DNA of 64,000 bases. Origin: Stereum hirsutum FP-91666 SS1. Lineage: Eukaryota; Basidiomycota; Agaricomycetes; Russulales; Stereaceae. Location: the NCBI RefSeq assembly GCF_000264905.1, contig NW_006763146.1, positions 1,042,535 through 1,106,534 of the forward strand, read 5' to 3'. Under the pieces are notes generated by a model that was not told the origin of the DNA, searched no databases, and saw nothing but the letters and a program-made list of their open reading frames with translations. A program made the position numbers and the translations under genes. The first letter of the stretch is position 1. Each line of letters opens with the position of its first letter. Shown here piece by piece: positions 56,649-64,000 of this stretch.

Positions 56649-58220
56649 GAGCGAATTTTTTCTTGGCTATTTATTTATTACGCCAGACAGTGATCGCCTT
56701 CGTTTTTCTTGTCTATACTTACGTTCCCTCATCATAGAGCTGTAGCTATCTATTATTTTGCTCCTATCTATACCCTCTCCCCCGTCGCACTAGTATCTGC
56801 ATCTTTCGTTCTTCGCTTGATATCCTGAATCTGCTTTACGATCCATCTCCTACGGACTGAGTGTACATCAGGCATTGACAAACATCCTATACCAACTGTA
56901 TCGTTAACGTCCTGTGTCCTCCTAGTCCGTGCTACCTATCTTGTTGTAAGTATCATATGTGTCTTGTTGTATCACTTCTGCTCGCTAATACATTCTTGGA
57001 AAGAAAGCGCGGAGTGTGGCGTCTTGCGGGCTGCGTTGGATGTCGTGTCGGTGAGCTATGCAGATGCCGGCTGGGTGATACAGTCAAAACACCCGATGAA
57101 GGCTTCGACTGTGGTCGAAACTCTCGCGAAGAATCTCAGACGCCTGAAATCGGGCTTCAAGCTTCGGGATTTGGTTTCCCAACGATAGGCGCTTGTCGCA
57201 ATCCAAGCACTGGTCTCCATGTAGTCGATTTTGCAGTGGCACTGGGTTTGAAATTGGTTACTTGTTTCTGTACATGTCGGTGACTGAGTTCTAGTAAAGA
57301 ACTGGGCTTTGAAATGTGCGATGCAATGGAGAAGTCTGTGTAGAAACCTTCCGCAGTCACAGACTATGGCCATTGTACATATGTGCATCTCAAAAAGCAT
57401 GTGCATGTCTCTGCAGTTTCACCTGGCCTCTGAACCCTACGAAGGGATGATCATCGCACCACCATGGCCAAAGGGAACGATTCATGAGAGTAACCATGTT
57501 CAGTCTTCACCAAACACCACGTCAAACGGACGCAGAGGCCTTGGGAAAAAAGCACAACAAGTATTGAGAATGATGAACTAAGTCCGAGACGGAGGTCACG
57601 GAACCGTACGCGTACGGATACAGAAGGGTAGCAAACAATCCAAAGGTTCCACGGAAGTTTTTCGACGCATAGAATGCCGAGAGCATTGCGGTTATTGAGA
57701 TGGCCGCGGCGAAGCTATTATGCCGATGGATCAGGAAGACAGCGTGTGCCAGCTCCCAGTAGGAAGGAACTCGACAAGCGCCGGCTACATACGGCGTTCA
57801 TACATATCTTCTTTCTCAGGTCTCCGAGGTTGACAAGCCACAGCGCTCTGGCTCCGAGATCGCGCTCGAACCATCTGCCAACTATCTGGCAGCCGGGCAC
57901 GCAAGCAGTCCACAGAAGGAACATGCATGGACGGTATGCTTCTTGGTGATCCCCCTGGCAGATTGAGATTGACCGTGCACGAGCCGTTCATGGTCCCACG
58001 CCGCCAGTTAAAAGTCAGACTGAGAGGAGCTCGAAGCAAAAATCGTCGCAGTTTAAACACACCATTGAACAAGATACACATGGGGGTCGAGTTTGCCGTT
58101 TTTCTAGTGAATGCAAAGCGATTCGATAAATCAATCGAGAAGGCTGGCAGGGAATAAGTTAGTCCCAAGTACGTAGCACATCCGCACATAAAACAAAAAG
58201 CGGGAATAAAAAATCACCGG
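56649..58220. other. Spacer with a possible gene remnant
   Basis: On the minus strand, an intact 134-codon frame (58189-57785, MCGCATYLGLTYSLPAFS) precedes a separate membrane-like stretch at about 57750-57560 reading HAVFLIHRHNSFAAAISITA, MLSAFYASKNFRGTFGLFAT and LLYPYAYGSVTSVSDLVHH. The latter has coding character, but I could not connect the two into one spliced gene or recognise a family. The first part of the spacer is the 3' region of the preceding gene. Confidence 0.35.
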
Positions 58221-61200
58221 TCACTCCAGGCCGTCCCTCAAACCCTCCAAATACGAAACAACATCTCGAGCGACGCCCTCTCCAGCTCCATCCCTCACAA
58301 CTCCGGCCGTACCACCTCCCACAACACCTTCGTCCCCTCCATCGCTACCACGACCATCACCATTCCCATCTCCACCACCTCTCGCCACCCGACTCATAAA
58401 CTCCCTATACAACCCCACGAACTCCTTCGCATGCCTCGCCAATCCATCCAACTTCGCTCTTCTGACAGATCCAGGAAGCGCATTCAACATGATCCGTTCG
58501 TTTTCAGACGAATCGCGAATCAGGAGACCGAAAAGTACGGCGAGGTGGCCACGAACAATATGGGTTCCGGCGTCAAAGTCTTCTTCCGAAGAGGTGGCCG
58601 TTGTATCGGGTTTGTAATATTGTAAGTAGACACGGACGAGGCATTCCAGAACGGTGATTCTGTTTGGGCAGTGGCATGATCGAGCGCAGGTGCGAGTGAT
58701 CCTACACGAAGGATCTACTTCTACACGAAACGGTAAAATGTTCAGTGTCTGATCAATGGCGGAAAGTGAAGGGCGGCGGGACGTACTGATCATGCGACAT
58801 AATCCCTTCGCCTCCATGTTCGCCTGGACAAGGTTCGTCAATAGCCCCAGGGCGAGACAGAGTCTATCGAAGGCCTGAACATGTTTGTCTTCGGTCTGTT
58901 CGAATTCAGTGTCTATCTCCGCAGACGACTTCTTCATGTCCTCCTTAGTATCTCCTTGGAGGGATGCCAAGGCGGCAGTGCATTGTTGAGGACGTGTGAT
59001 GAGAGAGACGATAACGAGTAGAGTGGGTTCGTGTGAAAGGAGCAGGCCACACCATGTGGCGTTATCGTGTGTCAGGTTGATCAACACTCGGAGGGTCGAT
59101 TCGAGACACTTGTTGGCTGGTTATCAGGGGGACAGAATAAGGAAGAGAACTGGTTAGTTAGTGAGAGGGGAAAAAGGGTGTATCATAGACAGGGCCTCAC
59201 CAATGGCATAATGCTCGTCGCGAGAAGGATCGTTGAGCAAGATGGTCGTCACTATGCTCAGTGTGGCCAGCCCGCTGGCTAACCCTTCTTGTCCGTGACC
59301 ATCGGTCACACGGACACACAAACTTTCTTCCTCTTCGCCAGCACCATCGTCATTCCACCGTCTCAGCCCAAGTAGATAGCTGTCGAATATCCTCAGGCAA
59401 TGTTCAATATGTTCCAGAGACGGTGTACTGTAGGCCAGTGGCGCTGAGTTATACGACTCCGGAATTATGGGCAGACCAGCTTCATAGGCAGTAAGACGGG
59501 ACGGAAGGAGAGCTATCTCGGAGAGGAGGGTGTCATGAATGGGTCGGATGTGGGAGGCTTGAAGGCAGGAAGGGGGAAGCGATGCAAGAGCACCAGACAG
59601 AAGTAGTCGGAGTGAGGTTTTTTTATTGGAAGAAGTTGAAACAGACTTCTCAATTATATCTCTTAGACGAGACAGCTGAATGGGACGAATGTCATTGATC
59701 ATGAGGTGGAATACGACAGGGTAGTGTGGAGATACTCACGTAAGACTGCTCCATCCTCCCAATCCCGACCTTCTTCAACTCGGTGTCTGTCTTCCCACTC
59801 AGCAGAAGTTCGAGTGGATCTTTCCCTCGGCCAACTGCCTCTAGCATACGACAAAGCACATCGACAAAATCATCTTTCTGGGCCAGGTCCTGTAGTTCTC
59901 GTGGCGTCTGTGCTGCTAATGCAGCAAAGACGACTAATATAGTGTCAAGGACCACATCGCCATCGCCGGCACCAGACTCTCGGAGCACATCCCAAGCTCG
60001 CGAAAGGAAATCTGTCGCTTTGGCTCGGCGGGAAAAATCGGGATCGCAGAGTTTGGTGACTATCTCTAAAGCGCTGGAGACGACGATAACAATTTAGGCA
60101 AAATTTAGAAGTCAAAATGAGTGGAGAGTAGGAGAAACGAACCTGCCCCTTCGTACACCAATAGCTTCCTCTCCGCTCATCCCCTCGAAAAGATATCCAA
60201 CCTCGTCTGTAAACCTCCTACTTTCTCCCTTACTCCTCATCTCCGTGATACTCTTCACATCGTTCATCATCCCCGGTGGCAAAGCCGCCTCCCTGGCCTT
60301 CGCTTTCGCCTCCTTCTCCTTTTCTTTCGACTTCTTCTTCCCTCTCGACTTCTGCGACTCCTGTGACTCTTCCGGCTCGGACTCGGAGTGCTCGGAGTCT
60401 GAGAAATGTAAAGGATCATCGGAAGAGTTGTCCACGCCCCATCGTTCACGGAGTGCTGTGTACGACTCTCGGGTCTCTAGGCCCAAATCATCTTCGTCTA
60501 ACACCGAAGAGCCTCCCATAGCAGCGCCACCGATAGCCATGCCCATGTTGGATGCACCTCCGGCAGGAAGTTCGACAAGGAAGGATCGTGAGGCGCCTGC
60601 ATATGTGCGTATCTGGGCTTGAGGCTGGACGAGAGGCATGACTCCCGGCCGAGTATTATTCTGATTATGCTGCGCTTGGCTCTGGTCTTGGCTTTGGCCT
60701 TCAGAATGCTGAGAGTGTCCGGCGCCCACAAGGTCAACTCGAGATGCTGAGACACCGATGAGGCCTGAGTGAGAATGAGATGCGGTGGAAAATGATCCTG
60801 TCAAGTCGATGACTGTATCGTTTCCTCGGAGGGATGCTGAACGGCGTAACGCCGGTTTCGAGTGTGAATCTTCGGAGGATATGGAGATGACTGAGTCGAG
60901 CGATCCGTCCAGGTTAGATTCTGTCCGAGAACGCGCCAGCATACGCTTCGTCAATGGGACTTTGGGTTTCGCGTTTGATAAATCGGTACCAATAGGCATG
61001 GTCTCATTGATTGGTTTAGAAGGAGAGAAATTGAACAAGTCGGATAGGTCCTTAGGCACCGATTTGGATGAGGAGGTGCGAGAGATCGTTGGGAGGACAG
61101 GGAGAGTATCTTCGCGATCTATGTTCGGTTTCGTTGGGGAGGGGCCAAGCGAAGGGGGTAGCGGAGTGAGGGGGCTGAAGAGATAGGATGCGGGAGGTGC

Positions 61201-62672
61201 ACGGGAGGGAGTGCGCTCTCTGGTGGACGCTTCGGGAGTTTTCGATCGAGAGGGAGGTTTGGCTGGACGGGGCCGTGGAATTTGCTTTGTTGATGAGGGC
61301 CGCGAGTGAGAATTGCCATTTGGAGTTCGTCGGGATGATGAGCCTACTACCGGTAGAATATCATCTGCAGAAAAATCCCAAAATACGTGAGAAGGCTATT
61401 ACAACACGAAATATAGCTCACATACCATCGTCGAGGTCTAATATCTTCATGCGTATAGGAACTGGAGAACTGTTTCAGAGACGCAGCGGGCAGCGAACAA
61501 GACAATTGCACAGACCTCCTGTTCCCGAGTTTGATTGACCGTCCCGGGGCGATGGTCCTCGCGTTGGTCCATGTGTCGGTTTTCTCTCGTGTTGAGAGGA
61601 CTTAGAGGTAGATTCTGGGGAAAATGGACAACTCAGCGTCAAAAAAATACTGGATCATCCTCACAACTCACTGTGCACGGGTTTGCTGAATTCTACGGAG
61701 GTGTCTGGAGAATGTCCAAGAGATATGAGTTGTAGCCATTGTGTCAGAAGTGTGATCTGTACCTCTAGTGGGTGTGATAGGTGGTGGTTCCATCGTTCGA
61801 GAAGAATTAGGCGATTTAGATGAATGGGGCTTGGGCCCTTTAGAAACAGGCTTTGGTCGTGGTCGTGGTCGTGATTGTGCGAGTACATGTGCATCTTCGT
61901 GTGGAAGTTGACTGTTTGCTACGAAGGTGTTTGACGTCAACTGGAATGCTATAGAATGCTGAACTAGTCAAGGAGGCGAAAAGGTCCTTACATGTGCTGG
62001 TCTGGGTGTCTGAGTCATTTGATGGGTTAGAGACCGCATTTCTTACAATGGCGAGCGAACCTACCGTTATGAGAAATTACAGGACGATGTTTCTTGGGTA
62101 CATTGGGGCTAGGTGAGCGTTTACGCTCCGAAGGCTCTCCATCTACAGCTTTCCGTTTCGTGGCACCAGCAGTCGCCACTTTAGTCGGACTAGGCTTTCG
62201 CGGCGAAGTGATGAGTACTTCAACTTTCGAGCGTCGTTTGGGCGAGCTTTGAGGAGTTCGAGGCGGTTCCGTATCAGAGGGATAGCTTTCTGAGAGTCGG
62301 GAGGGTGTATCTGAACGGTGTTCAGTAATTTATGATGCAGTGAGAAGGAAGCTGGAAATGAACAGAAGCTGAACTCGCACCTTTCCCTCGTTTCGTAGGT
62401 GATATACGTGACGAAAGCACATTCTCTTCCGCATAATCTCCACCATCATGGAAGTTCGATGGGCCTGATATATTTCGGGGTTGGCTGACAGCTGTCCGCG
62501 ATTTAGAGTTGGGTGACAATGGCACGACGACCTCAACATCCATCCGTGGTCGTTTGCGAGGGGTTGATACAGGGGATTGTCGAGGTTCTTCATCGCTAGA
62601 ATCAGTCCCTGGTAATTCTGGAGTAAACTGTCGTTTGGCAGGCCTTCGGCGGTAGGTCACCCTGGCGCTCAT
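58221..62672 (-). CDS. WPL1: WAPL-type cohesin release factor
   Basis: Multi-exon gene from ATG 62672 (MSARVTYRRRPAKRQFTPEL) to the stop at 58221. The first third is disordered, basic and Ser/Pro-rich (nuclear, many SP/TP sites). The WAPL helical-repeat domain starts with KSITEMRSKGESRRFTDEVG and YLFEGMSGEEAIGVRR, matching the family opening (M.ELR..G...RF.DE..Yil.Gl). It continues through VLDTILVVFAALAAQ, ARSCHCPNRITVLECLVRVY and STLRVLINLTHDNATWCGLL, the last being typical of WAPL C-terminal repeats. WAPL opens the cohesin ring at the Smc3-kleisin gate with Pds5. The C-terminus carries a Gly/Asp-rich tract of about 35 residues before a conserved helix. Divergent with the BIR1 gene across 208 bp. 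Confidence 0.85.
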
Positions 62673-62747
62673 GGTGGTGGTGGTCAATGTCAAGAGCGGT
62701 CAAGACTGAAGTGGATTTAATTCCGTAAGCGGGGTAATTGTGACATA

Positions 62748-62753
62748 ACGCGT
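62748..62753. promoter_or_regulatory. ACGCGT (MCB-like) box in a shared promoter
   Basis: The palindromic hexamer ACGCGT lies inside the 208-bp spacer between the divergent WAPL and BIR1 starts. In ascomycete yeasts this is the MluI cell-cycle box bound by MBF for G1/S transcription. Both flanking genes act on chromosomes, which makes a cell-cycle site plausible here. One hexamer alone is weak evidence. Confidence 0.45.
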
Positions 62754-62880
62754 TTGTCACACAACCGTAACAGATCTCCATGTTGAGCGTGACACCCATT
62801 CTTGTTCTCGGACTTCGTGTGCTCGCGGCCTCAATTATCTCCGTCCATTTCCCCTCGATTTATCGTCTTCTGGAGAGGAT

Positions 62881-64000
62881 ATGGACGTCCTACAGGCGCG
62901 TATAGACAGTTTCGGAAAATCAAAACGAGTCAAGCATGGCTCGTCAAAGCGCACGGTTACAGTCAAATGGCCTCACCCATCCTCCTTCATCGCCACACCT
63001 CACGCGCTCGCCGAAGCCGGTTTCTATTACAACCCATCACCAGACGATACGGACAACGTGGAATGCTTTCTATGCGGCAAACAACTTGGCGGCTGGGAGG
63101 AAGACGATGATCCATATCGATTACATTGGGAGAAGTGCAGAGACCACTGTCCGTGGGCAGTTGTGAGATGTGGCTTGATTGAGGATGTTGATAGGAAGGG
63201 AAAGTAAGTCTTATAATGCATTTGTTGATGACGTGTAACAGTTATTAATGCAACACCTCTTTGCGTGTTGACAACTTTCAGTTATCTTTTCAAAGACTCG
63301 TCGCGAGCCCCTCAGGGCAAGGTGATGGAGAAAGCGCGTCTCAGCACATTCCGAATCAATAATCCCTGGCCTCACGATTCCGCCAAAGGACACGGTGCTG
63401 CCTCTTTGAAGGTGCGTTTCTAAATTATTGCATTCCCCATACAATGCATATTGACAACGGCGGACGCGTAGATGGCGAGAGCAGGTTTCGTCTATGCTCC
63501 TCAACACTCTGGAGATGACACCGCCACCTGTCTATATTGTAACGTCTCTCTCAGTGGCTGGGAGCCCGGAGATGACCCTCTGTGAGTCTTCACACCTACT
63601 TCTCCGTCGAGAAACCCCATCCAGTCCTGTTCGGATCGCCACACGGCTTCACACTATAATGGCTCATCGTGCGGCGTCCGGTCTATAGTGAAGAGCACCG
63701 CAAACGAGAAGCCAGATCCGGCCTCCCATGTCCCTTCTTCTTCGACCAACCATCAAATCCCCTCGGCAAATCAACCTCCACCAAACCTCCCTCAACAACC
63801 GCCACCACCACAGCATCCAAGTCCCGCCCATCCACCAAACCGCCCTCTAACTCCCAGACACGCGCTAGATCGGTCTCGCGCAAAGTCCCAACACTTTCCG
63901 AAGACGAAGCCTCGGATGAGCTCGGGCCTGCACCTACATTAGATGAGTCTACTGCTACTACGGGGACGAAGAGAACAAGGAAGGCATCTGGTACCCTTAC
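62881..64000 (+). CDS. BIR1: Bir1/survivin-type protein with two BIR domains (partial, runs off window)
   Basis: Exons 62881-63203, 63282-63411, 63472-63581 and 63689 onward keep phase; the gene continues past 64000. The first BIR domain has CFLCGKQLGGWEEDDDPYRL followed by HWEKC (Cys-x2-Cys-x16-His-x6-Cys zinc ligands, about residues 60-95). The second, split by two introns, has CLYCNVSLSGWEPGDDPLEE followed by H...C. After them begins a long Ser/Thr/Pro/Lys-rich tail. Two N-terminal BIR domains plus a long tail is the layout of fungal Bir1 (S. pombe bir1/cut17), the survivin-like member of the chromosomal passenger complex with Aurora kinase and INCENP, acting at centromeres and the spindle. 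It is not a caspase inhibitor by context. Confidence 0.9.

Noticed and set aside
1..64000. CRISPR arrays, bacterial operons or prophage
   Set aside because: No regularly spaced identical repeats. Intron-rich genes show this is fungal nuclear DNA.

Overview
The window is nuclear DNA from a mushroom-forming basidiomycete (Agaricomycetes). Most genes are split by many short introns of about 45-70 bases with GT...AG ends. Several families are typical of that class: DUF6533-type membrane proteins, F-box/leucine-rich proteins, a divergent G-alpha subunit, and a large P-loop family with the signature SSACGKSRLV. There is no bacterial operon structure, no rRNA or tRNA gene I can support, and no CRISPR array. 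Gene models below were built by reading splice junctions by eye and keeping phase. They have not been checked against transcripts.

Layout. 0-9 kb: a polyol-type zinc dehydrogenase (931-2381), a calcineurin-like phosphoesterase (2830-3819), then an F-box neighbourhood with one decayed copy (about 4.6-4.9 kb) and two complete genes (5342-6532 plus, 7092-8902 minus). 9.4-20 kb: a 14-exon KAR5-like nuclear-fusion protein (minus), a DUF6533 membrane protein (plus), a cytochrome P450 lacking the oxygen-binding part of helix I (minus, probably dead), and a wax-synthase-type acyltransferase (minus). 21.5-31.7 kb: a very long La-related RNA-binding protein (minus), then a member of the large Agaricomycete P-loop family split by a 575-bp inverted-repeat DNA element flanked by TA.

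31.9-46 kb: a long-form tRNase Z (11 exons), a divergent G-alpha subunit (11 exons), the small membrane proteolipid Pmp3, and two conserved proteins of unknown function. 46.5-48.4 kb: S-adenosylhomocysteinase. 48.4-55.4 kb: a 7-kb stretch with no intact gene that I can recognise. It contains what may be remains of a STE3-type pheromone receptor. 55.4-64 kb: a coiled-coil fungal protein, then the cohesin-release factor WAPL and a Bir1/survivin-type protein. These last two are divergently transcribed from a 208-bp spacer that carries an ACGCGT cell-cycle box; the Bir1 gene runs off the window.

How the genes relate. Most are unrelated housekeeping neighbours. Three groupings stand out: WAPL with BIR1 (both chromosome segregation, shared promoter); P450 with acyltransferase (same strand, possible former metabolic pair, now broken by the P450 lesion); and mating- or signalling-type functions scattered through the window (KAR5-like, divergent G-alpha, possible receptor remnant). 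The most interesting single observation is the DNA element at 29378-29952: leaving it out with one TA copy rejoins the two halves of the P-loop gene in frame at a conserved motif.
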